Origin: Streptomyces mobaraensis NBRC 13819 = DSM 40847
GTDB lineage: Bacteria > Actinomycetota > Actinomycetes > Streptomycetales > Streptomycetaceae
Direction: 5' to 3'
NCBI RefSeq assembly: GCF_017916255.1
Contig: NZ_CP072827.1
Location: 4,489,501 to 4,553,500, forward strand
DNA: 64,000 bases
A program made the translations under genes and the position numbers. This document shows, piece by piece, positions 31,846 through 40,309 of the stretch; within the stretch, counting starts at the first letter, position 1; the number at the start of each line of letters is the position of its first letter. The notes below the pieces were generated by a model. It saw only the letters and a program-made list of their open reading frames with translations, did no database searches and was not told where the DNA came from.

Positions 31846-33555
31846 GTGACGCAGAGCGGACAGGGAAACGAGCCGCAATTCCCTGCGACCCCGCCGGGCG
31901 GGCAACGGACGCCGCTGCCACCCGAGATGCCTCCGCCCGGCGCCGGCGCGGCGTCCCGAATACCCGGCGCGCCGGTTCCCCCGCAGGGTCTGGGACCGGC
32001 GGCGCGCGCCTTCGACCCCGTACCGCCGCCGCTGCCGGGACGCGCCCCGGCGCCCGAGTACCTGCCGCCCGTGGCGGGCGCGGGCGTCGGCGGTGCCGAG
32101 GGGGAGCCGGCCACGCAGTACTTCCCGCCCCTCCAGGAGCCGTCGGCCTCCGGGCCGGCAGGCGACGGGGAGGCGACGCGCTACCTGCCTCCGGTCACTC
32201 CTTCCAGCGGAGTCGCTTCGGACTCCGCCGCCACGCAGTACCTCCCCCCGATCCCCGGCGGGCCCCCGGCCGGCCCGCCGTCGGACGCGGCGTCGGCCGC
32301 CACGCAGTTCCTGCCGCCGGTTCCCGGCGCGCCGAACGCCGGTCCGTCCGCCGGTGAGGCGGCCACGCAGTACCTCCCGCCGGTCCCCGGCCCGTCCGCC
32401 GCCGGTTCGCCCGCCGGGGAAGCGGCGACCCAGTACCTGCCGCCGGTGCCGGGCGGTCCCGTCGGCGCCGGGCCCGACGCGGCGTCGGCCGCCACGCAGT
32501 TCCTGCCGCCCGTCCAGGGGGGCGCGGGGAACGCCGCCGCTTCCGGAGACTCGTCCGCCGCCACGCAGTACCTCCCGCCGGTCGCTCCCGGAGCGGCGGG
32601 CGCGGCGGGCACGGGCGCCCCCACCCCCGCCCAGGCCGCCGGCGACCGCAGCTCTCCGCCCGCCGAGTTCGACACCCTCTTCCGTCAGTCGGCCGCCGCC
32701 TTCCGCGAGACGCCCGCACAGCCCGGCCCAGCGGCAGCCGCCGCGGCGACGCCGTCCGGCCCCGCGGGCCCCCGCGTGCCCGCCGCCGCCCAAGCCGGCC
32801 GGCCGGGCCCCGGCGGCCCGCGCGTCCCCGGCCCGCCGCCCGGAGCCGCCGCCGGCTACGCGCCCCCGCCCGCCCCGGCGAAGCCGGCCCGCTCGGGCCG
32901 GGGCCGGAGCGTGGCCGTGATCGGCGGCGTCGTGGCCGGCTGCGCCGTCGCGGGCCTCGCCACCGGCGCGTTCTTCTGGGGCGGGGGCGACGACAAGGAC
33001 AAGGGGCAGGAGCCCCAGAAGGCCGCCTCGGTCACGACGGAACCGAGCGCCCCGGCCACCCCCGACGGCACCAAGAGCAAGAAGCCCAAGCCCGCGGACC
33101 CGGCGGAGGGCCAGGCCAAGGCGCTGGACGCGCTGCTCCAGGACAGCGGCAGCAGCCGGGGCGCCGTCGTCCAGGCCGTCGACGCCACCCGGAACTGCAA
33201 GGACCTCGGCAAGTCGGCCGGTGACCTCCGCGACGCCGCGAAGGACCGGAACGGCCTGGTCGACCGGCTGCGCAAGACGCCCGTGGACAAGCTGCCCGGC
33301 CACGGCGACCTCACCGCGCAGCTGACCAAGGCGTGGCAGTCGTCCGCGTCCGCCGACACCCACTACGCGGCCTGGGCCGATCAGGTCGGCGGCAAACACG
33401 GCTGCCACAAGGGCCATGCCCGTCCCAGCAAGGAGGCCATCGCCGGCGACCGGGCCAGCGGTGAGGCGACGGCCGCCAAGAAGCGGGCGGCCGACCTGTG
33501 GAATCCGATCGCGAAGAAGTACGGGCTGCCGCAGCGTCAGTGGACGCAGCTCTGA
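31846..33555 (+). CDS. membrane protein with ATQYLPP repeats
   Basis: 569 residues; GTG 31846 behind AGGAG. The cytoplasmic N-terminal 350 residues are Pro/Ala/Gly-rich and hold eight copies of AT(Q/R)(Y/F)(L/F)PP, spaced 14-35 residues, plus one EYLPPV. One membrane segment (SVAVIGGVVAGCAVAGLATGAFF, about 361-383) follows a basic patch. The extracellular part (about 390-569) has a linker and a helical domain with two cysteines (RNCKDL, KHGCHKG). The repeated Thr in an ATQY context could be targets of Ser/Thr kinases and bound by FHA domains, but that is inference. I do not recognise the domain outside. Confidence 0.8.
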   Translation: MTQSGQGNEPQFPATPPGGQRTPLPPEMPPPGAGAASRIPGAPVPPQGLGPAARAFDPVPPPLPGRAPAPEYLPPVAGAGVGGAEGEPATQYFPPLQEPSASGPAGDGEATRYLPPVTPSSGVASDSAATQYLPPIPGGPPAGPPSDAASAATQFLPPVPGAPNAGPSAGEAATQYLPPVPGPSAAGSPAGEAATQYLPPVPGGPVGAGPDAASAATQFLPPVQGGAGNAAASGDSSAATQYLPPVAPGAAGAAGTGAPTPAQAAGDRSSPPAEFDTLFRQSAAAFRETPAQPGPAAAAAATPSGPAGPRVPAAAQAGRPGPGGPRVPGPPPGAAAGYAPPPAPAKPARSGRGRSVAVIGGVVAGCAVAGLATGAFFWGGGDDKDKGQEPQKAASVTTEPSAPATPDGTKSKKPKPADPAEGQAKALDALLQDSGSSRGAVVQAVDATRNCKDLGKSAGDLRDAAKDRNGLVDRLRKTPVDKLPGHGDLTAQLTKAWQSSASADTHYAAWADQVGGKHGCHKGHARPSKEAIAGDRASGEATAAKKRAADLWNPIAKKYGLPQRQWTQL

Positions 33556-33610
33556 CGCCGTCCGGCACCCGGGGACACGATGCCGGAGCGGGAACGTACG
33601 ATCGATCGCT

Positions 33611-34102
33611 GTGCAAGGTTCGGAGAAGTCTTCCCGTCGCGGCCGTCGCTCGACCACCATGGACGGCATGCCGCTCAATGACATGCCATGGTGGCGCTGG
33701 CGGGCGAACGTCCGCTCGGCGCTGCACATGCTCTCGGACCCGGCCTTCCAGCAGGAGTGCTGGCTGACCGGGCGTGAAGGGTACGGAGACGTGACGGACG
33801 CCGTCTACCGCCTGGTCGAGGACACCTGGCTGGACAACTGGTCGGCTGAGAAATACGTCGGAACGGTGTTCCGCGACTCGGGCGAGGCCGCCCTGGTGGA
33901 CGTGGCGGTGCTGCGCGTCCTGCGGATCATGCACCAGGTCGGCGCCGACGCGCCGGTCTCGGCCTACCTGGAGCACCACGGCTGGCCCGAGGCCGTCCGG
34001 GCGGCCCGCGAGGCGCACGTCCGGCTGGCGGCGGGGGACGGGGACGACCCGGACGTGCCGCCGCGGTCCCTGCCCGTCCTGGCCGTCCTGACGAAGGTCT
34101 GA
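33611..34102 (+). CDS. conserved actinobacterial hypothetical protein
   Basis: 163 residues from GTG 33611; ATG 33659 and 33668 are alternatives and no start has a convincing ribosome site. After a basic start comes an ordered, conserved-looking domain: PLNDMPWWRWRANVRSALHM (about 21-40), DVTDAVYRLVEDTWLDNWSA and ALVDVAVLRVLRIMHQVG. It is cytosolic and acidic toward the end. I recall close relatives next to purU in other Streptomyces, without a known function. It is followed by a GC-rich hairpin region and purU. Confidence 0.75.
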   Translation: MQGSEKSSRRGRRSTTMDGMPLNDMPWWRWRANVRSALHMLSDPAFQQECWLTGREGYGDVTDAVYRLVEDTWLDNWSAEKYVGTVFRDSGEAALVDVAVLRVLRIMHQVGADAPVSAYLEHHGWPEAVRAAREAHVRLAAGDGDDPDVPPRSLPVLAVLTKV

Positions 34103-34202
34103 CCCGGGCGGCGCGCCCGGCGGGGGCCGGACGCGCCGCGTCGGCCCCCCGCGGAACCGGGTGGTCCGGGGGAGCCCCGCGGGTGTGCGACGCTATTGGG
34201 CT

Positions 34203-35093
34203 ATGAACGCCTCGCAGCCGGCGCCGCCCGCGCGGACCGCACAGCCCGACCAGTACGTCCTCACCCTCTCCTGCCCGGACAAGCAGGGCATCGTCCACGC
34301 GGTGTCCAGCTACCTCTTCATGACCGGTTGCAACATCGAGGACAGCCAGCAGTTCGGCGACCACGACACCGGGCTGTTCTTCATGCGGGTGCACTTCGGC
34401 GCGGAGGCCCCGGTGACGCTGGAGAAGCTGCGGGCCAGCTTCGCGGCCATCGGCGACGCGTTCCACATGGACTGGCAGATCCACCGCGCCGACGAGAAGA
34501 TGCGCATCGTCCTGATGGTGTCCAAGTTCGGGCACTGCCTCAACGACCTGCTCTTCCGCTCCCGGATCGGCGCCCTGCCGGTGGAGATCGCGGCGGTCGT
34601 CTCCAACCACACCGACTTCGCCGAGCTCGTCGGCTCCTACGGCATCCCCTTCCACCACATTCCGGTGACGAAGGACACCAAGCAGGAGGCCGAGGCGCGG
34701 CTGCTGGAGATCGTCCGGGACGAGAAGGTCGAACTGGTCGTCCTGGCCCGCTATATGCAGGTGCTCTCCGACGACCTGTGCAAGGAGCTGTCGGGCCGGA
34801 TCATCAACATCCACCACTCCTTCCTGCCGAGTTTCAAGGGCGCGAAGCCGTACCACCAAGCGCACGCCCGCGGTGTGAAGCTGATCGGTGCCACCGCGCA
34901 CTACGTCACCGCCGACCTCGACGAGGGCCCGATCATCGAGCAGGAGGTCGAGCGGGTCGGTCACGAGGTGACCCCCGAGCAGCTCGTCGCCATCGGCCGG
35001 GACGTGGAGTGCCAGGCCCTGGCCCGCGCGGTGAAGTGGCACAGCGAGCACCGGGTGCTGCTGAACGGCCGCCGCACGGTCGTCTTCGCGTAA
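34203..35093 (+). CDS. purU: formyltetrahydrofolate deformylase
   Basis: 296 residues from ATG 34203. PurU hydrolyses 10-formyl-tetrahydrofolate to formate and tetrahydrofolate, balancing one-carbon pools. An N-terminal ACT domain (about 18-95, LTLSCPDKQGIVHAVSSYLF) is followed by the formyltransferase-like catalytic domain with RIVLMVSKFGHCLNDLL (about 100-116), the catalytic Asn-His segment INIHHSFLPSF (about 200-210) and the Asp in YVTADLDEGPIIEQEV (about 234-249). Full length, nothing missing. A 14-bp terminator hairpin follows at 35108. Confidence 0.95.
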   Translation: MNASQPAPPARTAQPDQYVLTLSCPDKQGIVHAVSSYLFMTGCNIEDSQQFGDHDTGLFFMRVHFGAEAPVTLEKLRASFAAIGDAFHMDWQIHRADEKMRIVLMVSKFGHCLNDLLFRSRIGALPVEIAAVVSNHTDFAELVGSYGIPFHHIPVTKDTKQEAEARLLEIVRDEKVELVVLARYMQVLSDDLCKELSGRIINIHHSFLPSFKGAKPYHQAHARGVKLIGATAHYVTADLDEGPIIEQEVERVGHEVTPEQLVAIGRDVECQALARAVKWHSEHRVLLNGRRTVVFA

Positions 35094-35107
35094 GGCCGAC
35101 TCACGGC

Positions 35108-35143
35108 GGCCCCGGGCCCGCCCGCGTTCGCGGGCCCGGGGCC
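35108..35143 (+). terminator. terminator hairpin after purU
   Basis: GGCCCCGGGCCCGC (35108-35121) and its exact complement at 35130-35143 enclose eight bases; CCCTCTTTCCC follows. Serves purU and possibly the convergent gene. Confidence 0.8.
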
Positions 35144-35183
35144 GTCCCTCTTTCCCGCCGCTACGGGCGTCTGCCTCCCGCCG

Positions 35184-36212
35184 CTACAGCCGTGACAGCG
35201 AGGCCGTGGCGAAGAGGACGTCCCGGATGGCCTCCGGATCCCCGTCCTGCCCGGCAGCGGCCTCCCGCGGCTCTATCCGCCCGGCGGCGAGCCGGCAGAA
35301 CTCCAGCCCTTCCAGCACCACATGGGCCACTTCCGTCCTCGGTGAGGCGTGGGCGGTGGGGGAGTCCAGGGCGATGTACCAGTGGCCGCCGCCACTGCCC
35401 TCCACCTCCAGGTGCAGCGCGCGCCCCGGGGCTCCGGCGGAGGCCAGCACGTGCGGGGGCGGGGCCAGTCCGGCCCGGCGGCGGCCGGCGATCGCGCCCG
35501 GCAGCATCCGGGCCGCCAGGTCGATCATGCGGTGCAGATGGGACGGCGCCGGCGGCTCGTACGGGTACGCGACCGCGTCGGCGACGTCCTCCGCGTGCAC
35601 CCAGCACTCGAAGGCGCGGTCGAGGAAGGCGTCGCGCAGCGGGAGGCTGAACGGGCCGTACTCGACGCTCGTGGCGGCTGTGGGCGCTGTGACCTCGGCG
35701 TTCCCACCGCTCTCGGCGCTCCCACCATTCTCGGCGTTCCCACCGCTCCCACTGCTTCCCGCGGCGAAGGACGCGCTCCTTATCAGGGCGCGGCTCTGGT
35801 CGCGCCAGGCCGCGTGGGCGCTGCCGGAGGGCCGGCCCTCCTCGGCCGTCCAGAGGGCCTCGGTGCGTCCGTCCGGTGTCACCGGGACGCGGCCGGCGGG
35901 CGCCTCCGCCGCTCCGCCGCCGGACAGGACGGCCACCGCGGCGGCCGGCGCCGGCACCGGGTCGGGCAGACCGAGCGAGCCCGCGACGAGGCCGTCCACC
36001 GCCGTGAGGTGACTGATCACGGCGGCCACGCTGACCTCCCGTTCGGCGGACCGGCGCCCGTCGAACCAGGCGAGCCGCACCGGCGCCCGCCAGTCCTGCT
36101 CGCCGATGTCCCGCAGCAGGGCGTCGAGGCGGGCCGTCTCCGCCTCGTACGGCGCGGCCCAGCCGGGCACCGGGATCCGGGCCGGGCGGCGGCCGAGGCA
36201 GTGCGCGAGCAC
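35184..36212 (-). CDS. maleylpyruvate isomerase family protein, probable frameshift
   Basis: The in-frame part from GTG 36212 codes for 342 residues. It resembles the mycothiol-dependent maleylpyruvate isomerase N-domain family (DinB-like bundle; YEAETARLDALLRDIGEQDW, VAAVISHLTAVDGLVAGSLG) and ends with a SCP2-like part (HLEVEGSGGGHWYIAL). Related sequence continues upstream in the same frame (EEAVRLRDAVALLHPEDSLD) without any start codon, while the expected start, ATG 36358, overlaps the sigma factor stop but is in another frame. A one-base loss between 36213 and 36358 would explain this. The neighbour suggests it acts as a regulator of the sigma factor, though no redox zinc motif is evident. 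Confidence 0.7.
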   Translation of the reverse strand: MLAHCLGRRPARIPVPGWAAPYEAETARLDALLRDIGEQDWRAPVRLAWFDGRRSAEREVSVAAVISHLTAVDGLVAGSLGLPDPVPAPAAAVAVLSGGGAAEAPAGRVPVTPDGRTEALWTAEEGRPSGSAHAAWRDQSRALIRSASFAAGSSGSGGNAENGGSAESGGNAEVTAPTAATSVEYGPFSLPLRDAFLDRAFECWVHAEDVADAVAYPYEPPAPSHLHRMIDLAARMLPGAIAGRRRAGLAPPPHVLASAGAPGRALHLEVEGSGGGHWYIALDSPTAHASPRTEVAHVVLEGLEFCRLAAGRIEPREAAAGQDGDPEAIRDVLFATASLSRL

Positions 36213-36354
36213 CCGGGAGCGCAGGGACGGGTCGAGGTCCAGACTGTCCTCGGGGTGGAGTAAAGCGACCGCGTCCCGCAGCCGGACGGCCTCCTCGGCG
36301 CGGGATGCGGCCGGGTGGGCCGGGACGGACCGGACGGCCGGAGCGGGTGCCCGG

Positions 36355-36945
36355 TCATCGCGGGCCTCCGCCGGAGGAGGGCGGCGGGCCGGCCGCGCGA
36401 TGGCCCGGTCGGCGGGGTCCGTGGGCGGTGGAGAGCAGCTGGAGCCCCAGGCGCAGCCGGCGGCGCGCCTCGTCCTCGGTGACGCCCAGGCCGGCGGCGG
36501 CCCGGCGGTAGTCGAGGCGGCGGGTGTAGGCGAGGTCGAGGGCCTCGCGCAGGGGTGCGGGCATGGAGCCGACGATGTAGTCGGCGCGGGCGGCGGCGGA
36601 GGCCGCGCGGACGCGTTCGTCGATCTCCTCGGGGGTGGCCGGCCCGCCGGGGCCGTCGCTCTCGGCGCGGCGCAGCCGGGCGACGGCCTGCCGGTGGGTG
36701 AGGTCGGCGAGCCAGGAGCGCAGCGGGCCCTGCCGGGGGTCCCACTCGCCGGGATGCTCCCAGACGTGGCCGAAGACGTCGCGCGTGACCCGGTCGGCGC
36801 CGGCCTCGTCGCCGAGGACGCGGTGGGCGAGGCCGTGCACGAGGGAGGCGAAGCGGTCGTACAGCTCGCCGAGCGCTGCCGCCTCGCCGTGCGCGAGCCG
36901 CTGCTGCATCCTCCGGTCCCACCGTGGTGGTGCGTCCGTCGTCAT
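36355..36945 (-). CDS. sigma-70 family (ECF-like) sigma factor
   Basis: 196 residues; ATG 36945 behind GGAGGAGGGG. Region 2 is seen in ALGELYDRFASLVHGLAHRV and DVFGHVWEHPGEWDPRQGPLRSWL (about 24-84), region 4 in MPAPLREALDLAYTRRLDYR followed by AAAGLGVTEDEARRRLRLGL (about 130-170). A Pro/Gly/Arg tail ends the protein. Such factors redirect RNA polymerase, and are usually controlled by a partner encoded next to them; the overlapping downstream gene is the maleylpyruvate-isomerase-like protein. The core helix of region 4 is less conserved than usual. Confidence 0.87.
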   Translation of the reverse strand: MTTDAPPRWDRRMQQRLAHGEAAALGELYDRFASLVHGLAHRVLGDEAGADRVTRDVFGHVWEHPGEWDPRQGPLRSWLADLTHRQAVARLRRAESDGPGGPATPEEIDERVRAASAAARADYIVGSMPAPLREALDLAYTRRLDYRRAAAGLGVTEDEARRRLRLGLQLLSTAHGPRRPGHRAAGPPPSSGGGPR

Positions 36946-37474
36946 CCGCCCCTCCTCCCGTGCGTCGTCTCGACGCCTGCACTTCGCAATGTAACGGGAG
37001 GGTCCGACAACGGGCGCTCGTTCGGACGGAAATCCGGGCAACTCCGGGGAAGATCGGGGAAGCGCGGGCGCGGGGCCGCCGTGGGTGGTAGGGCTTGACG
37101 AGCCGGGGGCACGGCCGGCCGCCGGCCCGGGGTCCCGGGTGGCCCGGCCCGTCTCCGCAGGTGGTGCGGGGGACGGCGATGGTCCGTCGGCCGTCCACCG
37201 GGCGTTCGGTGTTTGACCGGACATGCTCGAATGTGCCGATGTGTTATGCGGGTGTGACCGGATCCGGGGGGAGGAAGGGTTCGGGCTGGGCATAGGGTCA
37301 GGGCGGTGGTTTATGCCAGGCGGCAATTCGCGGCGGATCCGGCTACCGGATGCCCGAGGGTCGTACGACCGTCGCGGAGCGCACGGGACGGCGGCCACAC
37401 CGCGGAAGGGCTCAGTCCGGAATTGCGCCGGAAAGCGCGAACAGCCGGCGGACCGAGTGGAAGGGCTCGAACGC
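36946..37474. promoter_or_regulatory. divergent region, sigma factor and STAS gene
   Basis: About 530 bases. Near 37210-37255 the DNA is less GC rich (TTTGACCGGACATG and GTGTTATGCGG), a reasonable place for a promoter, but no clean pair of boxes was found. An open frame continues upstream of the STAS gene from 37223 without domain content. Confidence 0.35.
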
Positions 37475-37846
37475 GTGACGTTGAAGGTGTGGGAGCGCGA
37501 CCAGGGGAACTGGGCCGTGCTCCAGGTCAGCGGCGAGATGGATCTGGTGACCTCCCCGGCGGTCCGGCAGCGCGTGCACGACGCGGTGGCGGAGGGCCGG
37601 CGGAGTCTGGTGCTCGACCTCGGCGAGGTGCGGTTCTGCGACTCCAGCGGGGTCGGCGTGCTGATCGCCGCCCGGCGTCTGATGCGCTCCTGCCAAGGAC
37701 GGCTGCGGTTGATCCTGCCCGCCCAGGGGGCGGTCGAGGGATCACACGTCAACAGGGTGCTCGCCGCGCTCGGCGTGCGGCGCCTCTTCGAGGTCTACCC
37801 GGACCTGGCGAGCGCCACCGCCGAGACCGACCCCCTCTCGGCCTGA
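37475..37846 (+). CDS. STAS-domain anti-sigma factor antagonist
   Basis: 123 residues from GTG 37475 (GGAAGG about ten bases upstream); the frame is open further upstream, so the start is approximate. Nearly the whole protein is one STAS domain: WAVLQVSGEMDLVTSPAVRQ (about 12-31), then LVLDLGEVRFCDSSGVGVLI (about 45-64) with the phosphorylatable serine at 57 or 58, and ALGVRRLFEVYPDLASA. Such proteins bind RsbW/SpoIIAB-type anti-sigma kinases when unphosphorylated and so release a sigma factor of the SigB/SigF type. No cognate kinase gene lies in the window. Confidence 0.9.
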   Translation: MTLKVWERDQGNWAVLQVSGEMDLVTSPAVRQRVHDAVAEGRRSLVLDLGEVRFCDSSGVGVLIAARRLMRSCQGRLRLILPAQGAVEGSHVNRVLAALGVRRLFEVYPDLASATAETDPLSA

Positions 37847-37992
37847 AACGGCCCGCCGCGTCACGGCCGAACAGCCACCCCACGCCGCCCGGCGCCGGGG
37901 CGGACGGGCACGCCCGGAAACGGCGAACGCGACGCACGCGACCGGCCATAGGCCACGGTCCGTACGACATACGACCGCTCCGCCGGGCCGTA
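37847..37992. other. short non-coding stretch after the STAS gene
   Basis: GC-rich DNA without a gene; leads into the tandem repeats at 37993. Confidence 0.4.
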
Positions 37993-38133
37993 CGGTGACC
38001 AGCGCCCGGCGCCCAACGGTGATCAGCGCCCGGCGCCGAACGGTCACCGGCTCCGGGGCTGTACGGTCACCGGCTCCCGGGCCGTACGGTGACCAGTGCC
38101 CGGGCCGTACGGTGATCAGCGCCCGGCGCCGAA
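37993..38133. repeat. six 23/24-bp tandem repeats
   Basis: Units start at 37993, 38017, 38041, 38064, 38087 and 38110, each opening with CGGTGA or CGGTCA. Units 2 and 6 are identical (CGGTGATCAGCGCCCGGCGC plus CGAA). Units 3 and 4 carry the inverted variant CGGTCACCGGCTCC. They lie between a STAS gene and a convergent sensor kinase. Confidence 0.9.
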
Positions 38134-38354
38134 CGGCCGCCGGCGCGCGGTAGCGGACCGTCGCCACCGCGCGGCAGCACACGGCCACCCGGTGGGGCAG
38201 TCACCCGCTCGACCTCCCGCGGCAGCCGCACCTCATCCCCCGGTGGCAGCCACCGCACGCCCCCAGCGGCACCCACCGCACGTCCCCCCAGCCCGGACGT
38301 CGCACGTCACCCCCCTTCTCGGCAGCGCCCCTCACCCCCTCGCGGCAGCGCCCC
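38134..38354. other. repeat-rich intergenic DNA
   Basis: Contains degenerate GGCAGCxxCC motifs and two copies of GGCAGCGCCCCTCACCCC (about 38322 and 38343) just before the kinase stop codon. No gene supported. Confidence 0.5.
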
Positions 38355-39476
38355 TCACCCCCCGCGCGGAAAGCGCGCCCGCACCACGAATCCGTCGTCC
38401 TCCGTCCGTGACGCCTCCAGCGTGCCGCCGAGGCTCTGTGCGCGCTCCCGTAGTCCCACCAGGCCGTGGCCCCCGCCGGGCAGCCCGGGGGCCGGGGCGG
38501 TGGCGTCGGCGGGGCCGTTGCGTACCTCGACGCGGAGTCCGCCGTCGGGATCGTCCACCCGTACCCGCACCTTCGCCCCGGGCGCGTGCTTGCGCACGTT
38601 CGTCAGCGCCTCCTGCACGGTGCGGAAGGCGGCCCGTTCGACCGCGTCCGAGCGTTCGGCGGCCGGGTCGTACGCGGCCTCGTACGTGACGTCGAGCGCG
38701 CTCAGTTCGATCAGCCGCGGCAGGTCGGCGAGCTTCGGCTGGGGCGTCAGCTCCTCGGTGTCCGCGCCCGCCGCCCGCAGGATGCCGACCATGTGGCGCA
38801 GTTCGTCCAGCGTGCGCACGGACAGCTCGCGGATGGTCCGCGCCCCGGCACGGGCCTGGGTGTCGGCCGTGCTGACCTGCACGGCCCCCGCCTGAAGGCT
38901 GATCAGGCTCACCTGATGGGCGACGACGTCGTGCATCTCGCGGGCGAGCCGGGCGCGCTCGGTGGCGAGGACCCGGTCGGCGAGCAGCCGGTCCTCGCGG
39001 GCCCGGCTGCGGGTCAGTTCTTCCAGCCGGGCGGCCAGTTCGCGGCGGGTCCGGGAGAGGAGCCCCATCGCGATCGGCGCCGCCGCGATGACGACCGCGT
39101 TGATCGCGTCCAGTGCCAGCCCGCGCGGATCCCCGACGGGGAGGTCGGAGACGGGGTAGGGGAGGAAGTGGACGACGGCGAAGAGCAGCCCGGTGACGCC
39201 CAGCAGGCGCCGGTCGGGCCGGCGCGCGGCCGCCACCGTGTAGAGCGCGATCAGCGGCGCGAACCAGATGTAGCCGACGTAGAAGCCCGGCAGAACGACC
39301 AGGAAGACGGCCACGGGGAAGCGCCGCCGCCACAGCAGGGCCACGGCGGCCACCAGGGAGAGCGACAGGGCGAGCCCCGGTGTCACCCCGTTGACCAGGA
39401 GGGCGTCGGCGACGGCCAGCGCCACGGGCGCGACGAGCGGCACCCAGGCGGGCCGGCTCCGCGCCCGGGGGCTCAC
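38355..39476 (-). CDS. sensor histidine kinase (NarL/DesK type)
   Basis: 373 residues; GTG 39476 overlaps the stop of the response regulator gene (GTGA). Four to five membrane segments occupy residues about 8-145 with only short loops, so it probably senses within the membrane. HisKA_3 follows: ATERARLAREMHDVVAHQVS with the phosphorylated His at 182. The HATPase part has AFRTVQEALTNVRKHAPGA (N-box) and GLPGGGHGLVGLRERAQSLGG (G-box). It phosphorylates the upstream-encoded regulator. Signal unknown. Confidence 0.93.
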   Translation of the reverse strand: MSPRARSRPAWVPLVAPVALAVADALLVNGVTPGLALSLSLVAAVALLWRRRFPVAVFLVVLPGFYVGYIWFAPLIALYTVAAARRPDRRLLGVTGLLFAVVHFLPYPVSDLPVGDPRGLALDAINAVVIAAAPIAMGLLSRTRRELAARLEELTRSRAREDRLLADRVLATERARLAREMHDVVAHQVSLISLQAGAVQVSTADTQARAGARTIRELSVRTLDELRHMVGILRAAGADTEELTPQPKLADLPRLIELSALDVTYEAAYDPAAERSDAVERAAFRTVQEALTNVRKHAPGAKVRVRVDDPDGGLRVEVRNGPADATAPAPGLPGGGHGLVGLRERAQSLGGTLEASRTEDDGFVVRARFPRGG

Positions 39477-40141
39477 CGGATGCCGTCCCCGGGCCGTGGC
39501 ACGGGCACCAGCCCCGCGCGGTCGGCCACGACGGCCGCCTGCACCCGGTTGATCCCGCCGAGCTTGCCGAGGACCGCGCGGACGTGGTCCTTCACCGTGC
39601 TGGGCGCCAGGCCCATGCGCTCGGCGATCTGCGGGTTCGCCAGTCCGGCGCCGACGTGGGCCAGGACCTCGCGCTCGCGCGGGGTCAGGCTGCGTACCGC
39701 CTCGGCGGCCGACGCCCCGGCGCCCGCCGCGAGGTAGCCGCCGATCACGGTCCTGGTCACCCCGGGGTCGAGCACGCTGCCCCCGGCGGCGAGCGTCCGC
39801 ACGGCCCGGACGAGCTGGTCGGGGTCGGTGTCCTTGAGCAGGAACCCGGCCGCGCCGCCGCGCAGCGCGGCGGCCAGGTACTCGTCGGCGTCGAAGGTGG
39901 TGAGCATGGCGACGGCGGGCGGCTCCGGCGCGGCCCGCAGGGCGCGCAGCACGGTCAGCCCGGAGACGTCCGGCATCCGCACGTCGAGGAGGACGACGTC
40001 GGGCGTGCGGGCGAGCACGGTGGCCACGGCGTCGCCGCCCCCGCAGTCCGCGACGACGTCGATGTCCGGGGCCGTGCCCAGGATCATCCGCAGTCCGGAC
40101 CGGACCAGCTGCTCGTCGTCCACCACAGCGACACGGATCAA
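39473..40141 (-). CDS. LuxR/NarL-type response regulator
   Basis: 222 residues. The start is a TTG at 40141, behind GAGGGAG, because the conserved receiver begins immediately (IRVAVVDDEQLVRSGLRMIL). Phosphoacceptor D53 in DVVLLDVRMPD, T/S in AMLTTFD and K in FLLKDTDPD are intact. The C-terminal LuxR helix-turn-helix (about 150-210) reads LTPREREVLAHVGAGLANPQIAERM-type sequence. It is translated with the kinase gene downstream. The divergent neighbour encodes an HExxH lipoprotein, a likely target or partner by position. Confidence 0.93.
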   Translation of the reverse strand: MIRVAVVDDEQLVRSGLRMILGTAPDIDVVADCGGGDAVATVLARTPDVVLLDVRMPDVSGLTVLRALRAAPEPPAVAMLTTFDADEYLAAALRGGAAGFLLKDTDPDQLVRAVRTLAAGGSVLDPGVTRTVIGGYLAAGAGASAAEAVRSLTPREREVLAHVGAGLANPQIAERMGLAPSTVKDHVRAVLGKLGGINRVQAAVVADRAGLVPVPRPGDGIR

Positions 40142-40309
40142 CGCCCGCTCCCTCGTCCCTTTCACACCAGGAGCCCCGGAGGACTCCCGGCACCTTCCAG
40201 CCTGCCGTACCGGCGCGGGGAAAGCGGAATTCAATACTCCACCGGCCGACCGCGACCGGCGGACCGGGTGGATTTCCCTCCCGGTCTGCCGTCCGGCAGA
40301 GTGCTGCCC

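Noticed and set aside
37993..38133. Possible CRISPR array
   Set aside because: Units are adjacent 23/24-bp repeats with no unique spacers, and no cas genes lie nearby.
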